64,000 nucleotides of DNA from Candidatus Brachybacter algidus (GTDB taxonomy: Bacteria; Bacteroidota; Bacteroidia; Chitinophagales; Saprospiraceae). The notes under the pieces were generated by a model. The model made no database searches. It had not been told where the DNA came from and worked only from the letters and a program-made list of their open reading frames with translations. Below, piece after piece: positions 27,005-35,259 of the stretch (positions are counted from its first letter, which is position 1; the number at the start of each line of letters is the position of its first letter). Both the position numbers and the translations under genes were made by a program. The DNA is taken from positions 1 to 64,000 of the forward strand of contig JADJSK010000005.1 of NCBI GenBank assembly GCA_016711705.1, written 5' to 3'.

Positions 27005-27954
27005 ATGAAAGTAGTAATTGCTGCACTGTGTCTTTGTTCCCTTTTGATAAATTCCTCCTGTAAAAAAGTCATTGAAAGTGAAGGTTATGTAAATGTGGAA
27101 GGTGGTAAAATATGGTACAAAATCGTGGGAGAAGGTGATGGAATTCCTTTATTAATTCTTCATGGAGGACCTGGCTCAAGGAGTTGTTCAATGATTCCCG
27201 GGTTATCATTACTGGCTGAAAACCGTCCAGTAATATTCTATGACCAACTTGGTTCTGGAAATTCCGATAGGCCTACTGACACGATCCTTTGGAAAACGGA
27301 AAGATTTGTAAACGAAATAGATTTTTTAAGAAAAGCCTTGAAACTTGACAACGTTCACATAATGGGTCATTCTTGTGGCAGTACTTTTTAATTGAATACA
27401 TGATTACTAAGCAACCCAAAGGAGTTAAATCTGTAATCTTCTCAAGTCCACATATCAGCAGTCCTGATTGGATGGCAGATGCCAAAATTTTACTTTCTCA
27501 ACTCCCCATGAGTATTCAAGACACAATTTCTAAATATGATGCCTTAAAAAACTACATCGCTCCTGAATACCTTGCCGCAACTGATTCTTTTTATGCCAGG
27601 CACCTATCCCGAAAGCATTGGCCTATTCATCCAAACGTAGAATGCGAAAATGTACCAGGTTTCAACGATCAAATTTATGAATATATGTGGGGACCAACGG
27701 AGTTCAATATTACCGGTACCCTTAAGGATTTTGATCGGTCAGTAGATTTAGATAAGATCACAGAACCAATACTTTTCATGGCAGGTGAATTTGATGAAGC
27801 TAGACCGGAAACGATGTATAGATATCAAAAATTATCAAGGAATGCAAGTGTTGAAATTATAGAAAATGCCGGTCACAAGACAATGATCGATCAACCGGAG
27901 AAAGTTTATGAAGCCGTTAGTAGATTTTTTAATAAAGTTGAAAATAATAAATAA
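27005..27954 (+). pseudogene. Alpha/beta hydrolase lipoprotein (proline iminopeptidase-like), frameshifted
   Basis: A lipoprotein signal (LINSSC, cysteine near 19) is followed by LILHGGPGS and the nucleophile motif GHSCGS. The frame then stops at TTTTTAA (27386-27391); one extra T would give [13 protein letters not shown], which is exactly how the next frame continues to 27954. AGEFDEARP (acid) and ENAGHKTMIDQP (histidine) complete the triad. Paralogous in layout to the genes at 16180 and 31495. The break is a one-base contraction of a five-T run, so an intact gene is quite possible. Confidence 0.8.
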
Positions 27955-28071
27955 TGACTGCACACAGCAATCGATAAAAATAATTCATAGCCATCCTGTA
28001 CGATGAATACAATTTTTAGCTAATCATTTGTGTAACACGGAAAACAATAACATAAAACCATATAAAAAATA

Positions 28072-28653
28072 ATGCAAGACATACTATTTGACTTTATATC
28101 AAAATACATTTCTTTGACAGAAGAGGAGAAGAACGCATTACTTTCTTTAGACATATTCCGATCTGTTAGGAAAGGGACCATTTTACTTAATGAAGGGCAG
28201 AAATCACAGGATGAATATTTTATTCTGAAAGGATGCATCCGAAAATATTACATCATAGATGGTGAAGAGCGAACTACAGCCTTTTTTACAGAAATGGAAG
28301 GATTAACGCCCCATTGCGTTAAAAATAATGCCCCGTCTGAATATTTTATAAGTTGTGTTGAGAATTGCATTTTAACTGTTGCAAACCCGGGAATGGAAGT
28401 TGAATTATTTACTAAATTTCCTAAATTTGAATTAATGTGTAGAAAATTGTCAGAAGAAATATTGGCAGGACAACAACTAAATTTTGACGAGTTTAAGACT
28501 TCATCACCTGAACAACAATACTTGAATTTGCAACTAAAAAGACCAGACCTTATTCAACGTGTACCACAGCATCAATTAGCAAGTTTTTTAGGAATTAAAC
28601 CTCAATCATTGAGTAGGTTAAGAGCACGAATTTTAGAGAAAAATAAAATTTAA
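28072..28653 (+). CDS. Crp/Fnr-family transcriptional regulator
   Basis: 193 residues. The N-terminal ~120 residues form a cyclic-nucleotide-binding-like beta-barrel (RKGTILLNEGQKSQDEYFILKGCIRKYY), and the C-terminus has a helix-turn-helix (QHQLASFLGIKPQSLSRLR). Typical of short Bacteroidota Crp-like regulators that lack the residues needed for cAMP. It follows the hydrolase gene by about 120 bases and might regulate it. Confidence 0.85.
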   Translation: MQDILFDFISKYISLTEEEKNALLSLDIFRSVRKGTILLNEGQKSQDEYFILKGCIRKYYIIDGEERTTAFFTEMEGLTPHCVKNNAPSEYFISCVENCILTVANPGMEVELFTKFPKFELMCRKLSEEILAGQQLNFDEFKTSSPEQQYLNLQLKRPDLIQRVPQHQLASFLGIKPQSLSRLRARILEKNKI

Positions 28654-28930
28654 GAATCATTACTTTATTAAAGTTTCAGAGTTGTTATTTATATTAGTAA
28701 TCAACGAAATAAATATTATTAAATTTATAAATAGCGTCTTCAATAATGCTGAATATCAAATATTTATTTTAATTTTATAAGATTTTATTTATTTCTGAGT
28801 TTTATTAATTGCCAGACACAATCATCGAAGTTTCATTCTAACTTCTATCTTTATTTGAGTGATTAAATAGTCTCGATAAAAAATTATTTGCTCCGAAATG
28901 TTTATTGAGCCATAATCATTAAAAAATCTC
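28654..28930. other. AT-rich intergenic region
   Basis: Very AT-rich, with no gene or clear repeat seen. Confidence 0.4.
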
Positions 28931-29356
28931 ATGAGTTTTACACAGGACCCCCATGACAACAAAATACTTCAACTCTGCAGGGATGGAAAAGTAGCTGAAG
29001 CTATCAAACTACATAAAGAGTTAACAGGGGCAGCTTTGAAAGAAAGTAAAGATTATGTAGATGGATTAATATCTAAGTACGGTATAATGATCCCTGAAAG
29101 CAATAAAGCTTGTTTTATCGCCACCGTGTGTTATGGTAATAATGATGCACCGGATATTTTAATTTTAAGAAAATTTCGGGATGGAATTCTACTTAAAACT
29201 ATTTGGGGCAAAGCCTTAGTTGATGTGTATTATTTTGTTTCACCGTTTTTTGCATCAATAATTGCAAATTCGGGATTTTTAAAAAAGATTATTAGAAAAG
29301 GTTTGCTTGAGCCAATAGTTTTCAGAATTATAAAAGGAGTAAGAATTAAATATTGA
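28931..29356 (+). CDS. L7/L12 C-terminal-like domain fused to a CFI-box domain
   Basis: 141 residues. Residues ~8-50 (ILQLCRDGKVAEAIKLHKEL...ALKESKDYVDGL) resemble the C-terminal domain of ribosomal protein L7/L12. The rest (CFIATVCYGNNDAPDILILRKFRD...YYFVSPFFASII) is the CFI-box C-terminal domain, which carries the conserved Cys-Phe-Ile start and FRD motif and ends in a hydrophobic segment with basic residues. The domain occurs on many unrelated bacterial proteins; its role is unknown. No signal peptide. Confidence 0.7.
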   Translation: MSFTQDPHDNKILQLCRDGKVAEAIKLHKELTGAALKESKDYVDGLISKYGIMIPESNKACFIATVCYGNNDAPDILILRKFRDGILLKTIWGKALVDVYYFVSPFFASIIANSGFLKKIIRKGLLEPIVFRIIKGVRIKY

Positions 29357-29643
29357 TTCATATTTCGGGGTAAATATATTTCTAAAAACCCTTGATAGCA
29401 CTCAACTTAAAGTTAGTCATACTGTAAACCTTAGCTTCCATAACCAAATGCATAACTGTTCTTCGTAAGGATATTTTTACCATTTTTCTTGAAAAAAAGT
29501 AAGGAAGCAAAGAATCCTTGTCTTCGCATTACTAGTTGGATAAGCAGGCTCTATAAATTTCAAATTACTTAACTTAAGTGAACGAGTGATTGCGTCCTGT
29601 GACTCTACATTTGTAGCATTATTTAACATAAACTACAAGAGAA

Positions 29644-30270
29644 ATGCAAAAGAAAATAATATGGATTGGACTTGTTTTGGTTTTTACAAGCATTTTACAT
29701 GCGAATGCCCAATATGCCAAACATGATAGTACTTGCAAAAAATGGTTTGTTGGGAGTACTTTATTGATGTTAGGAAATTTAATTCCTGACGACCCGAATC
29801 CACCTAAGTTCTTTCAATTAAATGTTGGATATAGAATAACGCCCAAAGATGTTGTTAGCATTGAGTTTAAGAAATCGCGTTTTGCCTGGCCACTAGGCAT
29901 TCCATGGGGACCATCATTTGATGCAGAGGGAGAAAATTATCCAGGATATATAAGCCAATATGTACCCTCAATAGCATATAATCGGTTTTGGTGGAAAGGA
30001 TTATATACAGGTGTTTATGCGCTAAATGCTTTTCAAAAATATTATAATGAGGAAAATATAAAAATAAAAGACGGATACACCTTATTTATGACCTATCGCT
30101 TGGGGTATCAGCTTAAATTGTTTAAAAACCGCTTCTTTTTTGAACCATCCATTGGTTTGACTCATTGGCCTGTGCAAACCAATGTACCGGAATCCTTTAA
30201 ATCAGTAGAAAATAAATGGCCTAACTACTTTGGATGGGAACCAGGGTTTCATTTTGGGTTTAATTTTTAA
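29644..30270 (+). CDS. Exported outer-membrane-like protein, paralogue 1
   Basis: 208 residues with signal peptide (MQKKIIWIGLVLVF...ANAQ). The body has alternating aromatic strands and ends PGFHFGFNF, a C-terminal phenylalanine pattern suggesting a small beta-barrel. It is clearly paralogous to 30751-31377 (same length; shared YRxTxKDVxS, WKGLY and LKLFKNRFF/IKLFKDRFF blocks). The upstream leaders also match: CTTAACTTAAGTGAACG occurs before both genes. No family name recognised. Confidence 0.65.
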   Translation: MQKKIIWIGLVLVFTSILHANAQYAKHDSTCKKWFVGSTLLMLGNLIPDDPNPPKFFQLNVGYRITPKDVVSIEFKKSRFAWPLGIPWGPSFDAEGENYPGYISQYVPSIAYNRFWWKGLYTGVYALNAFQKYYNEENIKIKDGYTLFMTYRLGYQLKLFKNRFFFEPSIGLTHWPVQTNVPESFKSVENKWPNYFGWEPGFHFGFNF

Positions 30271-30750
30271 ATGAGAAATGAATCCAATTACTTCCCCTCT
30301 GATATAGCTAGAGTTTATATATACGTATTTTTTCAATGAAGCCTTTCCTGAAATAGCAAGATAATTATTTGATTTCAGGTTGATTATAAGCAAAAATAAT
30401 TTTGCAGACACTAAAACGCACATATTCCTGAGAGGTACGATCCGGGATGGGCTAACTTATGCTCAGCGTTCCATGGCGAGTGATATACAATAATTTAAAG
30501 ATGAACTATGATCGTGGGGTTCGGCGTAGGTTAACCTACGTCGGGGTGTCATCAAAGTTTACTTTGAAATGTGCAAAAATGATGTGTATAAACCCTAGCT
30601 TCTAGAAGCGTGTCGGCTGGCGGCGTTTACTGCCTTGAGTTTTTTAACTAAAAAAATTAAGAATACCTTCCTTTCTTAACTTAAGTGAACGTATTCAGGC
30701 ACCACGCCACTTTACTTTTGCCACATCATTTAACATCAATCAAAAAAGAA
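30271..30750. other. Intergenic region with three successive palindromes
   Basis: No gene. CGTAGGTTAACCTACG (30525-30540) and GCTTCTAGAAGC (30598-30609) are perfect palindromes; TCAAAGTTTACTTTGA (30552-30567) is a palindrome with a two-base loop. The stretch 30430-30650 is less AT-rich than its surroundings and may be a foreign remnant. CTTAACTTAAGTGAACG at about 30676 repeats the leader of the preceding gene. Confidence 0.5.
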
Positions 30751-31377
30751 ATGCAAAAGAAAATTTTATGGATAGGTCTTGTGCTATTGTTGACAAGTAC
30801 AATCCAGCTTAACGCACAGTATGCTAAAACTGACACCACCTACAATAGGTGGTTCATAGGCAGTACCATCTTTTTATTGGGTAACATATCTTCCGTAAAC
30901 CCTCCCAACTTTGCTCAACTCAATTTAGGCTACCGCCTTACAGGAAAAGATGTAATTAGTCTAGAACCAAAAACCTGGAAATATGCCTGGCCAAATGGCA
31001 TTCATCCATTTTTAAATAAGTCATACGGAGAGCCGGAAGAAAAATTTCCAGGCTATGTTCGCGAGTTTGGTATATCTGTATCTTACCAACGTTTTTTGTG
31101 GAAAGGTCTATATGCCGAACTTAATGTAATGCCTACTTTGCAAATTTTCCTGAACGACCAAGGCAAAAAAATCGATAATGGTTTTCAGATTTTCAACACC
31201 TACCGTGTTGGATATCACATCAAACTATTTAAGGACAGATTTTTTATTCAACCATCTGTTGCAGTTACCCACCGAGCTTATCATACTATATTGCCTGATG
31301 GTTTTAAACAGTTAGACGATAAATGGCCCAAATTCATCTTCGGAGAACCGGGATTTCATTTTGGATTTAATTTTTAG
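30751..31377 (+). CDS. Exported outer-membrane-like protein, paralogue 2
   Basis: 208 residues from the ATG at 30751, chosen to match the paralogue's signal peptide (MQKKILWIGLVLLLTS...NAQ); an in-frame ATG at 30685 would add a non-signal leader. Ends EPGFHFGFNF like its neighbour. Tandem duplication of gene plus leader is the simplest explanation. Function unknown; probable outer membrane location. Confidence 0.65.
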   Translation: MQKKILWIGLVLLLTSTIQLNAQYAKTDTTYNRWFIGSTIFLLGNISSVNPPNFAQLNLGYRLTGKDVISLEPKTWKYAWPNGIHPFLNKSYGEPEEKFPGYVREFGISVSYQRFLWKGLYAELNVMPTLQIFLNDQGKKIDNGFQIFNTYRVGYHIKLFKDRFFIQPSVAVTHRAYHTILPDGFKQLDDKWPKFIFGEPGFHFGFNF

Positions 31378-31494
31378 TAATTTAGCAGTGTTAAAACAAT
31401 ACTGACTTTAACATATAATAAAGATAGATAAAACACCAGCCACCATTCGGCATTGTGTAACACTAATCCGAATCAAATCTAAACGAAACAAAAA

Positions 31495-32916
31495 ATGAAA
31501 TCATTTTTAATTGTATTATCATTAATATTTTCAATACACTTTATTGGAAATGCCCAAATAATAAAATTGAAATCTGTAGAAGGATTTGTACAAACAGAAG
31601 ATTATGTAAAACTCCATTACCAAATTCTTGGTCAAGGCCAGGACACTATTGTTGTGATTCATGGTGGAGGGGTTTTTGGTTCAGCATATTTAGTTCCTGA
31701 CCTCACGCCATTGGCAGCACATCATGTCCTGGTGTTTTTCGATCAAGCTGGCGCTGGCTATTCCACTGTGGTAAAAGATACTACAAGGTATTCCATAAAT
31801 AATACGATCAAGGATATTGAAGTCATCCGAAAACATTTCAATTTGAGAAAATTAAACCTTCTTGGTCATTCTACAGGTGGTTTAATCTGCGGTTACTATG
31901 CGACTAATTATCCGGACAAAATAAAATCCATGATGTTAGTGGCTCCTTTACCGGCCGCAGCTAGTATGACAAAAGGTTGGGTGAACAAAAATGACAGCAT
32001 TACAACACTCCTCGCAAAACAAAACAAAAAAATATATGCAAACAATCCGGCCGACTCAACCAAAGCCTGTTGGGATTACTATTCACTTTGGATGCGCGGT
32101 TATGCAGCATCCTATGTATCGGGTAGAAATATTTGGGGAAACATTTGCAACTGCAATCAGGCTAATTTGACTAGTCCATTTAGTTATTACATTATGAAAT
32201 CGATAGGTAACTGGGATATTACTACCCAACTTGCAAATGTTAAGGCAAGAGTGCTGCTGCTGGTGGGTGACAATGATGCAATACCATTTGCCTCTTTTGA
32301 GCACTGGAACAAAAGTTTACCCAATAGCACGTTGATTAATTTCCATGGAGCCGGACATGCTCCGAATTCTGATGAGCCTGCTGCATTTTTCATAGCTGCT
32401 GAAACATTCTTACAAGGCAAAACACCCGATAAATCGATGATGGATGCATTTGGTGCAGGAGTTATTCTGCCCGATGACTTGAAGGGGAATCCCTATCTAA
32501 GGGCTAGAGCTGCTGTTATTGGAATAGAAAATGAGCTTGTCCGATTGGCGAACAATGCAAAGTGGGATGACATGTCCAATATTTATACGAATGATGGCAC
32601 TATTTATGCACCTGGTGCGCCACCAATAACGGGTAAGAATGCAATAGCTACTTTTTGGCGTACAGTGGCCAAAAGAGGGATGCATTCTTTGCAACTGCAT
32701 TTGGTAGATTTAGAAATTTCGGATGACTTACTCATTGCCAATGGTAAATACGCCATGCGAAATAAACAAAATGAAATTCTTGATTTAGGTAAATTTATGG
32801 CCATTTATAGAAAAGAAGATAACAAATGGCGACTTCAAACAGACATGTTTAACTCCAGTTTAGAGACACGTTCGCCACTCGAAGTACCAGACTACCTGAC
32901 ACTAAAAAATGAATAA
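31495..32916 (+). CDS. Secreted alpha/beta hydrolase fused to a SnoaL/DUF4440-like domain
   Basis: 473 residues, signal peptide at 1-20. Residues ~25-305 are an alpha/beta hydrolase: VIHGGGVFGS, nucleophile GHSTGG, acid in GDNDAIPF, histidine in GAGHAPNSDEP. Residues ~335-465 form an NTF2-like (DUF4440/SnoaL) domain: ENELVRLANNAKWDDMSNIY, GKNAIATFWR and KEDNKWRLQTDMFN. This pairing of an esterase/peptidase-like fold with a binding or isomerase-like fold in one exported chain is not common. Substrate unknown. Confidence 0.82.
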   Translation: MKSFLIVLSLIFSIHFIGNAQIIKLKSVEGFVQTEDYVKLHYQILGQGQDTIVVIHGGGVFGSAYLVPDLTPLAAHHVLVFFDQAGAGYSTVVKDTTRYSINNTIKDIEVIRKHFNLRKLNLLGHSTGGLICGYYATNYPDKIKSMMLVAPLPAAASMTKGWVNKNDSITTLLAKQNKKIYANNPADSTKACWDYYSLWMRGYAASYVSGRNIWGNICNCNQANLTSPFSYYIMKSIGNWDITTQLANVKARVLLLVGDNDAIPFASFEHWNKSLPNSTLINFHGAGHAPNSDEPAAFFIAAETFLQGKTPDKSMMDAFGAGVILPDDLKGNPYLRARAAVIGIENELVRLANNAKWDDMSNIYTNDGTIYAPGAPPITGKNAIATFWRTVAKRGMHSLQLHLVDLEISDDLLIANGKYAMRNKQNEILDLGKFMAIYRKEDNKWRLQTDMFNSSLETRSPLEVPDYLTLKNE

Positions 32917-33134
32917 AAATATAACAAAATTTAAAAATTCAAAGCAAAGAAATTGTCAAACTAGAAAGTATATAAGTTACGATGGCTTCTGAGTAATTCA
33001 AAACTTAAAACAACTAATCAAATATCTATACTTTTTGATAGTTTAGTGGGATAAATTGGCAATTGTCCATACATTCAGATGTTATACGTAACTTTGCCCA
33101 CACATTCTAACAGAGACAATAACGAATAAATGCT

Positions 33135-33968
33135 ATGGTACTATCTGAGTTTATACCAAGTCCCTATTTAACTGAATTTGTTAGGGTATTTAGAGTGGTG
33201 CATTTCGTTTTTGACGACATTTCAACAATCCCTTACAAGCCCTACCCCCCGAGACCAGAACATTGTTTAAGTTTTTATCCTCGAGATACTGAAACTGTAG
33301 AGTATGTAAACAATGGAACAAAAATAAAAAACTTGAATACTGTTTTGATTGGACAGCAAACGCAGGTTACAAATAGATTTGTAGGGAAAGACTTTTTAGT
33401 ATTTCAAGTAGTTTTTAGTCCAGGTGGGCTTTTTCGTTTAACGGGTATTCCTTCCCATCAATTAAATAATTGCTACTATGATGCTGAAACTATTTTTAAT
33501 AAGGATATTAAAGAGGTAAATGACAAACTGAACGATGGTATTAATTTTAATGAAATGGTTGTTGTGGTAGAATCATTTTTATTAAAACAAATAAATAAGA
33601 ACGTAAAGGAATTCCATAGGTTAGATCAAGTAAGCAAAATAATCTTGAATACAGATAAAATATTAAATGTGGAATGGCTTGCTAAAGAATCATGTTTAAG
33701 TTTACGGCAATACGAAAGAAAGTTTATGGAACGCATGGGCATTTCTCCAAAACATTTCAGTAAAGTCGTTCGTTTTGAAAATGCTTTCAGAATGAAAAAC
33801 AAAGCGCCCAATTTAGATTGGCCATCTATTGCATTTAGGTGCGGGTACTATGATTATCAGCATTTGGTGAAGGACTACAAAGAGCTTACAAATCAAACCC
33901 CAACAAACTTTCACCTTCTTGACAATGGTTCTCCTGAGAGAAAATTTGGTGAATCGGACACCTATTAA
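33135..33968 (+). CDS. AraC-family transcriptional regulator
   Basis: 277 residues. The N-terminal ~150 residues resemble the DUF6597-type sensor domain of Bacteroidota AraC regulators (FIPSPYLTEFVRVF...HCLSFYPRD). The C-terminal HTH_18 domain has WLAKESCLSLRQYERKF and SIAFRCGYYDYQHLVKDYKE, typical of the double helix-turn-helix. It may control the cupin gene 72 bases downstream or the preceding hydrolase. Confidence 0.88.
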   Translation: MVLSEFIPSPYLTEFVRVFRVVHFVFDDISTIPYKPYPPRPEHCLSFYPRDTETVEYVNNGTKIKNLNTVLIGQQTQVTNRFVGKDFLVFQVVFSPGGLFRLTGIPSHQLNNCYYDAETIFNKDIKEVNDKLNDGINFNEMVVVVESFLLKQINKNVKEFHRLDQVSKIILNTDKILNVEWLAKESCLSLRQYERKFMERMGISPKHFSKVVRFENAFRMKNKAPNLDWPSIAFRCGYYDYQHLVKDYKELTNQTPTNFHLLDNGSPERKFGESDTY

Positions 33969-34040
33969 AATGTCGTTTTTTACCACCTAACTACTTTCCA
34001 TTTTCTAGACATTTGTATTGTAAAAATAAAATAATGCAAA

Positions 34041-34595
34041 ATGAAAAGAAAAAATTTTTTACTGACGACAATTGCTGCCATTCCTGCTCTCTTGATTGGA
34101 CAAAATGTTCAAGCACAAAAAACAAACCGTCCTAAAAAAGGCTTTGTAATAAAAGCGACAGAAAGCAGATTTAACGAGAAGACACTAATTGGTGGAAAAA
34201 ACCCAAACGACATTAAAGTTTCCCAAAAAGACACAAACGGCGACTTGACAGTTTTTGAATATACTGGAAATGAAAAAGGTGGGCCTCCATTGCATGTTCA
34301 TCCACATCAAGACGAAATATTTTTTATCGTTCAAGGTGAATACCTTTTTCAAGTTGGCGAAGACAAACATAATTTAAAAGCAGGCGATACTATATTTTTG
34401 CCAAGAAAAGTGCCACATGCCTTTGCACAACTAACCGACAAAGGAAAAATGTTTTTTCTTTTTCAGCCATCAGGAAAAATGGAAGATTTTTTCAAAGCAT
34501 TAGGCAATCTAACTTCTCCGCCTTCCCCCGAAGAAGGAGCTAAAATTTTTGCTGACCACGACATGAAAGTATTAGGACCACCATTACAATTTTAA
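34041..34595 (+). CDS. Exported cupin-domain protein
   Basis: 184 residues; signal peptide with a KRK start and VQAQ cleavage end (about residue 26). A single cupin barrel follows: HVHPHQDEIFFIVQGEYLF gives the first metal-binding motif (two His, then E) and GDTIFLPRKVPHAFAQ the second (His). Metal-dependent dioxygenase or binding roles are possible; none can be chosen. Same strand as the AraC-type regulator, 72 bases away. Confidence 0.82.
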   Translation: MKRKNFLLTTIAAIPALLIGQNVQAQKTNRPKKGFVIKATESRFNEKTLIGGKNPNDIKVSQKDTNGDLTVFEYTGNEKGGPPLHVHPHQDEIFFIVQGEYLFQVGEDKHNLKAGDTIFLPRKVPHAFAQLTDKGKMFFLFQPSGKMEDFFKALGNLTSPPSPEEGAKIFADHDMKVLGPPLQF

Positions 34596-35259
34596 CTATA
34601 TAATAGAATGATAAAAACCAATGAACAACAACTAAGTATTCGTTTGGCTTGAAAAGCTTATCCGGCGTGTACGTAAAAAACCAGGTTGAATGGATCTGTA
34701 TTTCTTAACGTATATTATGGAGACATCCCGATTGAAGTTGTTAATACTTAATACTTTGCTTTGTATTTCATTTTTTTTACTGATGCAGTCCATTCCCTTT
34801 TTAACCATAGTTATGAATACTTTCCCTTACCCACTTTCTTATTCTTGAAAATATATTTAGTTGTATTGAAGATCGGCTAAGTCAATATCTGGCGGATCTA
34901 TCATGTGAAAAAATCCGAAAACAATCAAGTTACATTACTTACAAGATATATGAAATGGAAATATTTAGTTGATCAATATTTTACCTTATAATGCCGTGCT
35001 GATAGTCTTTTGACCAAAATTTGTTGAATTATTCACATTTTCCATACGGTATTAGCTACTTTTACAGAAGAGTCTGCCATACGGGGCAAACTCAGAGGCT
35101 ACAATAAATCATCAGTTCAGTGGTTAAATGAAACTTTGTGCTTCTCCACCTGAATTAATTTTTCATGTAGAGAAGAAGTATTGGAGTGATATCCGTGTCA
35201 ATATTTTAAGTAGAATCTCTTGTCAACTAAAAATTTTACAATCTTTTAAAATCTTCGTA
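34596..35259. other. Long intergenic region with GI and IR remnants
   Basis: No gene seen from 34596 to 35045. At 35046-35096 the sequence TAGCTACTTTTACAGAAGAG and TCTGCCATACGGGGCAAAC match the 5' edge of the GI elements; bases 35110-35155 (CAGTTCAGTGG, GTGCTTCTCCACCTG) look like the middle and right part of an IR element. This shows the two families once lay side by side here as well, 8 kb away from the main array. Confidence 0.55.
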
